Positions 13,301-23,820 of a stretch of 64,000 nt of DNA are shown piece by piece. The stretch's first letter is position 1; each line of letters begins with the position of its first letter. This stretch comes from Petunia secreta. Lineage: Eukaryota; Streptophyta; Magnoliopsida; Solanales; Solanaceae. The notes under the pieces were generated by a model. That model saw nothing but the letters and a program-made list of their open reading frames with translations. It ran no database searches and was not told where the DNA came from. A program made the translations under genes and the position numbers. The stretch is taken from the NCBI GenBank assembly GCA_029990175.1, contig JARKIP010000033.1, positions 9,672,001-9,736,000 of the forward strand, read 5' to 3'.

Positions 13301-14324
13301 TCTAGCTACTAAGTATTTCATAAGCAATTCAAATTTGTCCTCCTGTCGGTGTAAGGAGTTCTTAGCAACCGTTGCAAACAAGACGCGTTAATTGCTAACC
13401 TATTTTTCTGGACAAGTGTTAACTAGCTAACCTTTTACCACAGCACACTAGTGCTAGTTGCTAAACACTTTGAAGAGGCATGTACCTCCCTTTTTCATGA
13501 AGACTTAAAGCATAACAACTAAAGGGGCAGCGCCTAAGTTGATTTGACCCTTCAAAAGAAGTTCTTACTGGGGAAAACTGAAAACTTGACAGTCAAAGCT
13601 TGAATTATTCTTAACATTTGTTCCACTAACAAAATTACTAGCACATCCTTTCTTCCAAAGACTAAGGTGCATCACGCTAGGAAAGTTCACACGGATCGAA
13701 TAAATTAAAGGTTTTGGGATATATGACAAAATCAAGGTAAAAATAAGCTCCTTCAAAACTAACTTATAGCAACAACGAGATACTCATACGAGCACAAACA
13801 TAAAAATACTTGAATCTTTTCACACAAATTATATTTCCAATAAATAAATAAAACTAGTAATATAAACAACAAATTACATTTTGCGAGGGCGATATCGATT
13901 TGATCAATAACATCATTATCTCCCAAAATCTGCCTCCAAACTGCAACAAAAACACAATTAAACAAAAATAAGCAACAATTACAACGAATTCGCATCGGAT
14001 GAACATAACTAATAATTGAATAAACTTACAAATCTCGCCGTGACGAAGATCGAGAGCAGCGATAACATTCTCTTCAGTAGAAACAACAAGACGTTTTCTA
14101 GCAGCTTTTTGTGTCTGAAACACAGCTTTTTTCACTTTTCCAATATACTGTTGATGCCTATAAGTACAAACAAAATAGAGTTAATAATTGATTTAGTAAT
14201 TAATTAGTGATAGGAATTAAAGAAATTACCAGTCCATGAGGCCGACTTGATCTTCATAAAGAGCGAGAGTAGTGTAAGATGAAAAGAATAATATGAAAAG
14301 GACAAGTAAAGGTTTAATCGCCAT
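7326..14324 (-). CDS. EMC1: ER membrane protein complex subunit 1 (EMC1)
   Basis: Twelve exons on the minus strand: 14324-14230, 14157-14030, 13940-13878, 12840-12719, 12502-12387, 12297-11490, 11087-10359, 9243-9022, 8891-8796, 8710-8516, 8315-8202 and 7586-7326. All introns are GT-AG and phases agree. They give 982 codons, about the length I recall for Arabidopsis EMC1. Residues 1-22 form a signal peptide (MAIKPLLVLFILFF). Next comes the PQQ-like beta-propeller lumenal part, including the EENVIAALDLRHGEI block. The C-terminal DUF1620 region follows, with one membrane span at about 950-972 (YALLLLTIVALVIAIFVTWIW) and a short cytosolic tail. Family knowledge: EMC1 is the large lumenal scaffold of the EMC, which inserts and stabilises multi-pass membrane proteins in the ER. 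No damage is seen, so the gene looks functional. Confidence 0.96.
9244..10358 (-). other. EMC1 intron 7 (1115 nt)
   Basis: The longest EMC1 intron, bounded by GTAATC and TTTCAG. AT-rich, with no inserted gene or recognisable transposon. Confidence 0.85.
12841..13877 (-). other. EMC1 intron 3 (1037 nt)
   Basis: The intron between the exons at 13940-13878 and 12840-12719. A short direct repeat occurs at 13268-13330 (GCAATTCTAGCTACTAGGTA and GCAACTCTAGCTACTAAGTA, each followed by TTTCATAAGCAA). Nothing else was recognised. Confidence 0.8.
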
Positions 14325-14999
14325 TGGATATGGCGATTTAGTTGATGAATTCAGATCTGAGAAACTAGTCTTATTTGATTGAGTTCTCAACTGGTTTTAA
14401 CTTTAGCCGGCTGTAAGTGCAATTCTTTTTTCTTTTCTTTTCTTTTTAATATTGTTATTAAGAGAATTCCACTTTGCCTACATGCTATAGGCTACAACGG
14501 GAAAAACAAGAAATAATTACTCTCTGGCTAATTCAAATTCGAGTTGTGTAAGGCCATTAAGAGAAAAAGTGCCACCGTATCTTTTAATTTTAGTAAAGTC
14601 ATAATTACAAAAATGTCAATGTTTCCTACAAAGGTCTCACTTTGTACATCTACAAAAACATAATTTTAATTGCTAATTTACAAATAACAAATGTGTCTTG
14701 CTTATTTGTACAATGATTGTCACTTCCCTCATATACAAAGTTTCAAAAAAAAACCTAAAATAAAGTCAATCTGATATCATTTATTCATATGTGAGTCAAA
14801 TACTATGTACATTTTATAAACCGTAGCTTGCATTCATATATAGAATTCGGAATTCAAACCTGAATTTTATTTTCTATTTTTATTATGATTCATTATTTGT
14901 ATCTAGATTGTCACCAAACCCAAAGAAATTTGACTATTTTTATGAAGGCGAATTTAGTACTTCAAGTGCTTATATTGCGCATAATGTTACCCATTAGAC
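14325..14999. other. EMC1 upstream region
   Basis: Contains the EMC1 5' UTR and promoter on the minus strand. A purine-rich run on that strand (AAAAAGAAAAGAAAAG at about 14432-14448) lies roughly 110 bp before the ATG. No TATA box could be fixed. From 14500 on the sequence is unremarkable AT-rich DNA. Confidence 0.5.
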
Positions 15000-15345
15000 C
15001 AAGGATCATATAGGCAATGTTGGACCTAGGTTTGTTGATGGATCTGGTCGAAACGAATAGGTCAGGAATTCGATTTAGGATTCGCCCATTCCGATCCTTG
15101 CTCGGCTGGGACCAAAGAAGCAATGTCACTCAATCATTATCAAACTGACTGCGGCTTTCCAGCGGAGGCTGCAAAGCAAAGGTGCGATGGATCACTATCA
15201 CTATAGATAGATGCTTTCCCTGGACTCTCCGTCCATCAAGACCCCCAATTTACTATCACCGGCTACCTCACTAGACCGAGACCCATTGCTATTGGGACTA
15301 CACTATATAAGAGAATGACTAAGGTAAAAGTCGAATCATCATCAA
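15000..15345. other. Possible organelle-derived insert, segment 1
   Basis: Base composition changes from about 30 percent to near 50 percent GC. Phrases such as GCAAAGCAAAGGTGCGATGG, GATGCTTTCCCTGGACTCTC and CCATCAAGACCCCC resemble non-coding plant mitochondrial DNA rather than the surrounding sequence. No ORF or RNA gene is evident. This is a resemblance call and could be wrong; another GC-rich repeat is the alternative. Confidence 0.35.
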
Positions 15346-15534
15346 TTTGTACTTAATATAAATTTTAGTATCCGGTCAGTTGCTCACCTAAATCGAGGGC
15401 TAAATCAGTAACGGAGATTATCGATTGTGTAAACCTAATTACCTAATCACTTAGGATCATATTACACACAACAATTACTTCAAATCATTAGCTTATTATG
15501 AATTTCTCTAACTAACAACTGAAGGTTGACGAGA

Positions 15535-15780
15535 CCCAGGTCCTTGTTTGAGTATGACGTTCAATTTTTCGCGGTTCTCTCGCCGTGAAAGAAGTAATGA
15601 AAGGGAAGCCCGGGGTCAAAGCGCCTTCGTTGTTGCTTGTATAGCTTTCTAAAGCAGAGATCTAGCAACGCATTCTAGGCACAGATCATTGGTATTGGAT
15701 GTATCGTTAGGTTGTGCCGAGTCCCCCCATTGCTAGGGGCCTCGCCCTCTTGGCTTTTTATGTCAAGAAGACTACTCCTC
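15535..15780. other. Possible organelle-derived insert, segment 2
   Basis: A second GC-rich block (GTGAAAGAAGTAATGAAAGG, AAGCCCGGGGTCAAAGCGCC, CCCCCCATTGCTAGGGGCCT) with the same mitochondrial-like look, about 190 bp from segment 1. The AT-rich stretch between could be nuclear sequence inserted later. Confidence 0.35.
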
Positions 15781-16129
15781 TCAATCATTCATCCATAAAA
15801 TAATTCTTAAATTCTTTGTAAATGCTTGAATGTCTTCCTCTGAGATTCAAATATTGTATAAAAAACTGGAGACGGGCGTCAAGAATGTCTTGCTGAAAGG
15901 CATGGCGTGGATTGCTAACAGGTTTGAGTTTGTAAGGAAATAACAAGTTAGTGTTAGCAAACATGAGATTTCAAGAGTATGGTGAGGCCAATTTTTCTCG
16001 TCCATGCACCAACCATTAGCACACTTTGTTGACGAACATGTCATGGATGTTGACGGCAGCTGTATGGAGTACGACGACGTCGACTGTTGGGAACACGACG
16101 ACAACCGATTCACAGATTTGTACGAGGTC
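15781..16129. other. Unassigned sequence before the LINE fragment
   Basis: A 130-codon open stretch on the minus strand (15847-16239) overlaps this segment and runs into the LINE fragment. It has no family resemblance and I do not call it a gene. The segment could be more of the LINE, too decayed to read. Confidence 0.4.
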
Positions 16130-16800
16130 GAGTATTGGCCAGTTAAGAGTACATACATTAAGATGAAAGTAGCATAAATGAGAATGATTGGATAGATGTG
16201 TGGACATACTAGGATCGATAAGATAAGGAATAAGATCATAAGAGAGCCGGTGGGAGTAGCCTATTGGCGATGCGAAAGGCGAGACTGAGATAGTTTAGTC
16301 ATGTAAAAAGGAGGAGCACAGATGCCCCAGTGAGGAGATGCAAGGAATTGGCAGTGTAGGGTCCGTGGAGAGATAAAAGCAGACCGAGTAAGCACTGGGT
16401 GGAGGTGATTAGACAAGACGTAGCACACCTTTAGATCAGCAAGTACATGATTCTAAATATGAGAGCGTAAAGATCGAAAATTATAGTAAAATATTAGGAG
16501 GTATCTTAGCGATTATGCCATATTAGTTCGGTATTCTTATGTACACTATTTTCGGTCATTTTCCTCTTTTGTAGTGCTATTCTTGTTTTTACCATGGTTA
16601 TTAGTTATGTCACCGTACCTTTATATTTTTATCTTGTTTTTATTTCTAAACATATTTTTAATGATACTTCTTTTAAGCCGAGGTCAATCAGAAATATCTT
16701 CTCTATTTCACTCAAGGTAGGGGTAAGGTCTGTATACACCTCACCCTTTCAGACTTTGCTGGTGGAATTACATTCGATATGTTGTTGTTGTAGTCTTTCA
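16130..16800 (+). mobile_element. RTE-type LINE, 5'-truncated 3' end
   Basis: Frame-shifting plus-strand translation between about 16130 and 16430 gives, in order, LYEVEYWPVKS, TYIKMKVA, CGHTRIDKIRNKIIREPVGV, FSHVKRRSTDAPVRRC and HWVEVIRQDVAHL, with several stop codons. This is the end of the reverse transcriptase protein of plant RTE LINEs. A 3' UTR of about 350 bp follows. It ends in GGTAGGGGTAAGGTCTGTAT and, after 16775, GATATGTTGTTGTTGTAG, the TTG-rich tail shared by RTE LINEs and TS-type SINEs of Solanaceae. It is dead and 5' truncated. Confidence 0.85.
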
Positions 16801-17479
16801 TAATGAAAAAAATGAAAACATATACTCATTTCTTGGTAAAGCTATGTCTTGATTTCAAATAAACAGATCCATATAATATATACTTTACCAATTAGCTAGA
16901 TATTTTTCGGCGGTAAAATTATATTGTTAAACGGTTTGAATGGAAAATAATTCTAAGCTATTCGGTTTTTCAAATAATTTTTTTACCAATAGCATATATA
17001 CAGAGATAATGTGAATATTATATTTGAAAATTAAAAAATGACTACATATAAATTAAAATCAAACTTAAAAGACATTCTAGTTGTTTTTCACAATTATATT
17101 TTATTTTGTTCTTTCACTGTTATGTGTGCATGTAATACAAAGAAACAAGAAAAGTCATATTACACGAAATCGTAAATCGAGAAAAAAAATAAAGTTACAT
17201 AATGTATAGTGATAATTCTTATTTTTAAATAATATAAGGCTCTCCATCACGAAAGGGAAGACGAGGCCTAAAGTTAAGGGTCAATCAACACGGTTAAATC
17301 TCTATGAGTTTGAACATTTATATCTTTTTTTTAAAGAAATTTGAATTAGGTAGTGCTGATTGTCAAGCTTGAAGAGACCATTACAATTGGCAAAGAGGCC
17401 GAGCATGATATCCTCAATTTGTAATTGATTTTCTGTTGTTGTGTTTATTAAAGGCGAAGTTAGATTTTAAAGTTTTTGG
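16801..17479. other. Intergenic, nothing recognised
   Basis: AT-rich DNA between the LINE tail and a degraded hAT-like end. No supported features. Confidence 0.5.
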
Positions 17480-17620
17480 GTTTATAATTCTAGTCCTTAT
17501 AAATTAGAGGATTTTAAATTAAAAATTAATATATATAAAATATTTTTTTTGAAATAACTATATACGGAGCTATGGAGTTCGACCAAATCCTGGTTTCGCA
17601 CGCTAGCTCCGTCACTGGTG
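17480..17620. mobile_element. Degraded hAT-type MITE end
   Basis: GGTTTCGCACGCTAGCTCCG followed by TCACTGG at 17591-17617 resembles the end of a common Solanaceae hAT MITE whose inverted repeat reads CCAGAGGCGGAGC with an adjoining GAACC. Only one end is readable. A similar element lies at 46137. Confidence 0.35.
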
Positions 17621-18425
17621 TATATTTGCTTATTCGATCTACTTCAATAAAACTAAGTGAAATTTCAAAGCTGTTCATTAGCAAAAAGGACATTGGTTTG
17701 AAGTTGGACTCCAAAAAAAATAGAATAAAAACCTATACCACAACATATTCCAAAAGTTCTTTGGATATACTGCTTTAAAATCTATCTTTAATCATTCAAC
17801 ATAGTTGAATACAATCAAAAAAGACTGGAGATAAACAACACACAAGGCAAGCAAAATTTGTTAGTTCTAAGAAAGATTGACGCAAAAGGTGGCACCAAAA
17901 AATTCATCAGAAAGGTTTTACGCAGCAATCCTAAAAGTGGTTGTTGGTGCAAATTGCCCGTACGTTGCACCTCAGCAAATTTCACTACATGTATCCCTTA
18001 TTCTTGGTTATGATTTTTTGTCCTCATTTAAGAATAATTTAGCAAAATTGCCTTGGGAGGCAATACTTCAGTTATAAAATGACAAGTGCTACCTCAGGAG
18101 CAGTACTTCAAGCACAATTTTAAGTGCTTCCTGCAAGGTAGCACTTCAAGTTATCTGGGAAAGATGTTGACAGAGATAAAATGTCAAATATTACCACAGG
18201 GCAACACTTACAGCACTTGTCAAACTATTTTAAGCAAGGTTAGTTATGCAAATAATTGCCTAAGGTGTCGTAGTTGTGTGATTCTCCCGTTGCACCCAGC
18301 AGTTGAATGGGAGATTTGCACAATATGATTGTTCAACGTTGGTCTTTAACATCTGACCGTGGCTTTTGAAATTTTGCAAAATTGACCATTTTTAGTTCAA
18401 TGAAAATTATTTGAACAATAAGTAG
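17621..18425. other. Intergenic with a weak foldback at 18084-18146
   Basis: AAGTGCTACCT (18084-18094) and AGGTAGCACTT (18136-18146) form an inverted pair inside a block rich in AAGTGCT and GCACTT motifs. It may be a relic of a foldback element. No genes are supported. Confidence 0.35.
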
Positions 18426-18510
18426 GGATGACAATGGATGGGGGCAAGGTGGGGCGGATTGAAATTTTTGTGGTTAAAGCTCACGCTGCCCCATTACATC
18501 CCTATCAAAC
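18426..18510. mobile_element. Miniature hAT-like element
   Basis: The ends AGGGATGACAATGG and CCATTACATCCCT are inverted copies of each other about 80 bp apart, around a G-rich then C-rich core. This matches the ends of short hAT MITEs with TAGGGATG-type termini. No clear 8-bp target duplication was found. Confidence 0.45.
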
Positions 18511-18872
18511 TTTTTTGTATATCTTTCAAAATATATATGTCTAAGCTTAAAAATTGAAGCCTTGAGCAACACACAAGTTGTGAAAGAGTTATGGCATTTT
18601 AGAGAAATTCAGGTGTTACTACGAATTATTTGATGTTTTTGCTGGATCTTCAATTATGACTTGTGCACAATCAAAATATCTAGTTAAGGATTAAATGCGT
18701 GCTAGCGAAATTTGTAAAAAAATTGCAAAATAAAAAAGATGAGTTGAAGATGAAGAAAAAGATGAGTAGAAGGGTAAAAATGTGAATTTCAACATATAAA
18801 AAACAAATTTGGGCTAATTTTTTGTAAGAGGCATTTGTTCAATATTATTAGCCCCTAAAAGGTAAAAGTTTA

Positions 18873-19147
18873 CCCTCTCAATCTCAAATTATTTGTCTTC
18901 TTTACTTTTACACGCTTCTTAAGAAATCATTAATAAGGAGAAATTATTAACTATTTTATCCTTATTTATGTTTTCTATCCTCATTAAAAATTTACTCTAT
19001 TAATTGAGATATTTGGGTCTTCAAGAATTATAATTACTAAGGGTAAAATGGGAAAAATGAAAAATTTTATCTTGAAATTCTAAGTGGACAAATATTTTGA
19101 GACGACTATTTTTAGAAAGAATGACAAATAATTTGAGATGGAGTGAG
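18873..19147. mobile_element. Stowaway-like MITE
   Basis: The left end CCCTCTCAATCTCAAATTAT continues into TTGTC. The right end, read on the other strand, is CTCACTCCATCTCAAATTAT followed by TTGTC. This is the Stowaway (Tc1/mariner) inverted repeat CTCCCTCCGTCTCAAA. TA precedes the left end at 18871; the right TA has mutated. About 275 bp, non-coding. Confidence 0.75.
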
Positions 19148-19281
19148 TCGTCGCGAAGCCTATTTCCTCTTTGTCATTTAAGACGCATTCACCTTTTAGA
19201 ATTTTTGCAAGAGCAAATACTAAGCTTCAGACTCGGATCTGAGATTTGTTTAGCTCAGAACAAAAGAACTTAAGCTGAGGG
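19147..19281. repeat. Direct duplication, left copy (empty MITE site)
   Basis: This block (GTCGCGAAGCC, GACGCATTCACC, ACTAAGCTTCAGACTCGGAT, GAACTTAAGCTGAGGGCATC) is repeated at 19299-19640. At the point where the second copy holds a MITE, this copy reads straight through as ACTAAGCTTC. Confidence 0.75.
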
Positions 19282-19298
19282 CATCTTAAGGTAAAATT

Positions 19299-19640
19299 TA
19301 GTCGTGAAGCTTATTTTTTCAGTGCCATTTAAAACGCATTCACTTTTTAGGATTTTTACAATAAAAAACACTAAGCTAGCATTTGGACATAGTTTTTGGG
19401 CAGTTTTTGGGACCATTTTTTGGGATTTCCCAAAAATTCCCAAAAACATGTTGTGGAGTTTTTGGAAAATCCCCTCACAAACTTCAAATTTTGTTCCAAA
19501 TAAAATGTATGTCCAAACAAAATTTCAATTTTCCAAGTTCCAAATCTCAAATCCCAAATCATGTCTAAACGGGAGCTAAGCTTCGAACTCGTTCAAGTCC
19601 AGAGCAAAAAAACTTAGGCTGAGGGCAACCCAGGAGGAAA
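19299..19640. repeat. Direct duplication, right copy (filled MITE site)
   Basis: Second copy of the duplicated block (GTCGTGAAGC, AACGCATTCAC, ACTAAGC, CTTCGAACTCG, AACTTAGGCTGAGGGCAACC), interrupted by the MITE at 19377-19576. Confidence 0.75.
19377..19576. mobile_element. 200-bp MITE with TAAGC target duplication
   Basis: The ends TAGCATTTGGACATAG and CATGTCTAAACGGGAGC are inverted relatives (GC-C/A-TTTGGACAT). TAAGC flanks both sides (19372-19376 and 19577-19581). The empty site survives in the neighbouring duplicate. The interior is a run of self-complementary TTTTTGGGA and TCCCAAAAA blocks, so the whole element could fold on itself. The superfamily is uncertain. Confidence 0.75.
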
Positions 19641-20300
19641 AATAAAAACTTTAGATGAACTTCAGTTATGAGTAACTAAAGATAGGTTTAAGTATAGTCC
19701 ATTTCCGTTCTTGAGACTGATTTTGTTAAGGTAACCAAGTCTTGCAAAGCTTAGCAAAAAGTGGTTTTGGCATAAATAGGATTGTTAGAAACAAGCTATT
19801 TGTGCACTTCACCCCCCGAAAGGCCAACTAGAGCAAATATTTTAGGGGGAAGCCCACGAATAGCCTATTTTAGGCTCGTCACTGAGGTTTTAGCAAGTTT
19901 TTAAAAATTATTTAGTTATTAGCCTCTAGCTTGAACTTCAAATATTTGTGTTTTAACTTCAAACATTCAGCTCTCAACTTGAAATTTAAAGATTTGGAGA
20001 AAGGCATAGGCAGCTTTCAACTTTGGGTATAGCAATTTCTAACTTCAAACCTGAGTATAACAACTTCAAGCATAAAGGTTTGAAGTTAGGCATAGGCAGC
20101 TTTTAACTTCAAATCCATAGCAAGAGTTTGTTTAATGGGCGAATAGGGCAAAGCCCCAAAATTAACTATTTCTGTACAAACAAATTTACTGGCTAATACC
20201 TAAACGAGGAAGGCAAAATTGACCACCGAACTAAATTAAAGCCAGTAATCAGGTTAGATTAGAAACCCAGTGAAGAAAGCAACAAATATAAAAGAAAAAA
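19641..20300. other. Intergenic with scattered AACTTCAAA motifs
   Basis: AACTTCAAA and its inverse TTTGAAGTT recur between 19925 and 20120, with GGCATAGGCAGCTTT twice (20001 and 20088). This fits the decayed interior of a foldback element like the one at 48129. No gene is supported. Confidence 0.4.
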
Positions 20301-20304
20301 GATT

Positions 20305-20440
20305 TTTTACACAAAAGTACACTTTTTAGAACTTAATTACCAAACATAGCAATATTTTAGCAAAATTACCCTATATAGAGTAAAACACAAGTTAATTACA
20401 GATATAGCAACAACATAGCAATATTTTCCCATAACATACC
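20305..20440. repeat. Subterminal inverted repeat, left arm
   Basis: GATTTTTTACACA and two ATAGCAATATTTT motifs with ACCCTATATAG between them. The same motifs appear inverted at 24540-24650. Together they suggest the ends of one element of about 4.3 kb, into which other repeats have gone. I could not find an exact target duplication. Confidence 0.45.
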
Positions 20441-20449
20441 AAATCCTTA

Positions 20450-20585
20450 CATTCTTCTCCCTATTTCCCCACTATCACTTTTGCTCCTCCCATTTCCCCC
20501 TATTTCAATTCTTCTCCCACCATTTTCCCCAATTTCACTTTTACACCTCCTATTTCCCCCGATTTTATTTTTCCTCCCATCATTT
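20450..20585. repeat. Pyrimidine-rich tandem repeat
   Basis: Units of about 36-70 bp built from TTCTTCTCCC, TATTTCCCC and TCACTTTT or TCAATTCT are repeated four times. Low complexity, non-coding. Confidence 0.7.
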
Positions 20586-20586
20586 C

Positions 20587-23165
20587 TGACACGACCCGAA
20601 ATCCGGCTAGGCCGTGCGGGCACCCGACATCCTCCCCTAGACCCATCGGGCAAACCCTTACCAATTAAATTAGAAAAATAAATATAATTCAGTTCATAAA
20701 TAAGAACAAAACTTTAAAAAAAAAAAAAAAAAAAACACTGACATACTGATACCTCTAAGCTGTACAAAAGAATTACAGCTGACTATCCAACATACTAGGT
20801 TTAGGGCTATCCAGACTAGACATCTAAGAGTACAAAAAAAAAGACAGATACCTCCTGAAGGGAGCAAATAATAACCAATAAACTGGTGGCCATCCGGAAT
20901 AAAAGTTGGCTCACCCGACAGCTGAAGTCGTCTTCGCTCCTTCACAACGTAGCCAACTCAATCCTGGAGCGAACCTGCCGAAACGAAATAGATAGACAAG
21001 AAACAAACAACAACCAGGGTGAGTCAAACGGACTCAATAAGTGGGGCAGACTAGCCACCTCAAATAATAGGATAGCTAGCCAGGGAGAAAAGAAACAAAA
21101 AGACCAAATTCCTCTTATTTAAATTATAAAAAGACAGAGCCATATAATAATCGGAAACACGTATGAAACCATAAACTCAACCAGGAATATGAGCCAGAAA
21201 CATGTTAACAAATAAGCAACGCACATATAAGCAGAACAGTAGTCATGTACCGCAAGTCTATACGATGGTATGAATTGAGATGCAATAAAATGAAGTGAGA
21301 TGAAATGAAATGAAATATGATGCAAAGGGTCACATGTGCCCGCCATCCCATCTCGAAGCGGAATACTCCTGCATTCGAGGGGAATCCAATTTGATAACCA
21401 ACTAGAGCGGAATACTCCTGCTCCTGGGGGCAGAATACTCCTGCACCCGATATAATATAAACCAGAGGCGGAATACTCCTGCACTCTCTTGGGGCGGAAT
21501 ACTCCTGCACCCAATATAATGTAAAGCTGAGGCGGAATACTCCTGCACTCAATATCTGACATAAGAGCGGAATACTCCTGCTCTTGGGGCGGAATCCTCC
21601 TACCCTCAATATGATACAATGGAGCGGAATCCTCCTGCTCCTGGGGCGGAATACTCCTACCCTCAATATGATACAATGGAGCGGAATACTCCTGCTCCTG
21701 GGGCGGAATACTTCTACCCTCAATATGATACAATGGAGCGGAATACTCCTGCTCCTGGGGCGGAATACTCCTGCACCCAATATGATATGCAATGTAATGC
21801 ATATGAATGACATATAATGCATATGAATGCAATGTGATGCAATAATAACCCTTCACCGGCGCGGGACTCTCATCGACAGCCGGGAAGTAGATGCCAACTC
21901 ACAGCCAGAGTACAATGCTCTAACCCTCAATGTAATACCAACCACATGACATAACATATAATATACAATGTAAATCCAAGGCTAAGGCGTAATGAGTACG
22001 CCTATCGGCAGCTACACACGTGGTAGAAAATCCACGAGGCCAATTGCCTCCAAAGAAATGGATATAAACACTTACCTTGTTACAAAGTTAGTACATCCAC
22101 TCAATAACCGCTTGTCCTTTGGTTTCATTGCCAAACGATCCCACTCTATTCAATAAGCAGAAAAATATATCAAATTAGGCTAAAGGCTTCATTCCTTACG
22201 TCTTAGGGCAATCCAGTTAGGAACCTGATACCCTATTCGCATACGCAATACGCAGGCCAGGCCTATATACAGGGTTTAAGGTCACATAACCAAACCCTAA
22301 ATAAATTACATTTATATGTTGCCCATAACTCACAGAGTACGAATATATAATCAATTTCATTATCGGGGTCCATTTGACCCTTTAAACTATCAATTTACGT
22401 CATTAGGGTGATGTCTAATATCCCTATTTTTACCGTAAAAATATATTCAAACATACGTAATAAACTCAAATAATATATTAAGATCATTACCTGAATGTTC
22501 TGGGGTGAAAATACTATTTTTCTCCGACTCCTTTTCTCATTTTCTGGTATTTTTTCTCATTTCTGCGCCATTTTGTTTTTCTCTGCTTTTGAAATGTTTT
22601 GTTACTGATTCTGCTAAGATCTTAGCATATATGGAAGTGCATATATGCTAACACCGCCTAACTTTTTATGTTTTATCTTTTTCTCTCTTTTTTTTAATTC
22701 GCTGCTATGGTAAAAATTAAAACGGTACCCTACAATATTCAAAATAATTCCAACTTTTGCATATAATTTATACAAAATATATGTAACATACTCGCGAAGG
22801 CGGATCTCAAATCAGACTCTCGAAACTCAAGATGCGAATTTGAATGGAAAAGGTCAAATTATTTAACTTTCGGCATTTTAGCGGAAACTAGCCGAACAAT
22901 ATTGAAATTCACTTTCGAAAAATCACAAAAGTCACAAATAATCATACGAACCTAATGGCGCTTTCGGATTTCGAATCAGAGCTCATTCGCCAATACCGAG
23001 CTCGTAAATCTCTTTTTAATATTTATCGACGATAAAAACTGAAACCTTCCTCCGATGCCTACCAAACGAAGTCTGATTTACCTCAAATTTTACAGACAGG
23101 TCCTAATGGATATTACGAATATTTTAAAATTATCGGCACGCCAATCGGAGCCCTAACTTCCGAAA
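20587..23165 (+). mobile_element. LTR-like sequence of a Ty3/gypsy-type element
   Basis: It begins TGACACGACCCGAAATCCGG and continues with AGGCCGTGCGGGCACCC. Openings of this TG(T/A)CACGACCC type with a 'one-gene-like' GC-richer run are typical of long Solanaceae gypsy LTRs. Inside are the phrases CCGGCGCGGGACTCTCATCG and a long AT-rich tail, but no gag or pol. The right limit is set only by the start of the next minisatellite. It could be a solo or truncated LTR. Confidence 0.4.
21353..21778. repeat. 57-bp minisatellite, GCGGAATACTCCTGC type
   Basis: The core GCGGAATACTCCTGC occurs at least 14 times. From 21564 on, the array settles into a 57-bp unit (GCGGAATACTCCTGCTCCTG, GGGCGGAATACTCCTACC, CTCAATATGATACAATGGA). 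Because 57 is divisible by three, several frames on both strands stay open through it, giving ORFs of up to 245 codons. These are by-products of the repeat, not genes. Confidence 0.85.
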
Positions 23166-23820
23166 CGACTGACCGATCAACTCCCGTTTCATACTGTATC
23201 AACTCCGTTTCAAATTATATCATAGTGTTTCAATATCGTTTCAGACTGTTTTAAATTATATCAACTCCCGTTTTAGACTGTATCAACTCCGTTTCAGACT
23301 GTATCAGAATGTTTTAAACTGTATCAATTCCCATTTCAGACTGTATCAACTCTATTTCAGACTGTATCATAGTGTTTCAATGTCGTTTCAGACTGTATCA
23401 GACTGTTTTAAACTGTATCAACTCCCGTTTCAGACTGTATCACCTATGTTTTCAGACTGTATCAGATTGTTCTAAACTGTATCAAGTCCCGTTTCAGACT
23501 ATATCAACTCCGTTTCAGACTGTATCAAACTGTTTTAAATTGTATCAAGTCCCGTTTCAGACTATATCAACTCCGTTTCGCACTGTATCATACTGGTTTA
23601 AACTGTATCAACTCTCGTTTCAGACCGTATCGGACTGTGTCAACAGTTGTTTCAGATTGTTTCAATGTCGTTTCAGACCGTATCATACTGTTTCGGCATC
23701 ATTTCAGATGTATCAAATTGTTGCAATAATTGTTTCAATATTTCAACGATGTTTCAAACCGTATCATATTGTTTCAACACCATTTCAAACTGTATCAGAC
23801 CGTTTCAATAATAAAAATAT
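23166..23820. repeat. Minisatellite of TTTCAGACTGTATCA units
   Basis: Irregular units of about 20 bp (TTTCAGACTGTATCAACTCC and TTTTAAACTGTATCAACTCC) alternate over 650 bp and decay toward the right. A 151-codon plus-strand ORF through it is repetitive and is not considered a gene. Confidence 0.85.

Noticed and set aside
15847..16239. 130-codon minus-strand ORF
   Set aside because: Lies opposite the RTE LINE remnant, whose plus-strand protein blocks are clear. The minus-strand reading has no recognisable domain.
21119..21856. 245-codon minus-strand ORF (and 205-codon ORF in another frame)
   Set aside because: Both run through the 57-bp minisatellite, have the same residues over and over, and overlap each other. 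They are an effect of a unit length divisible by three.
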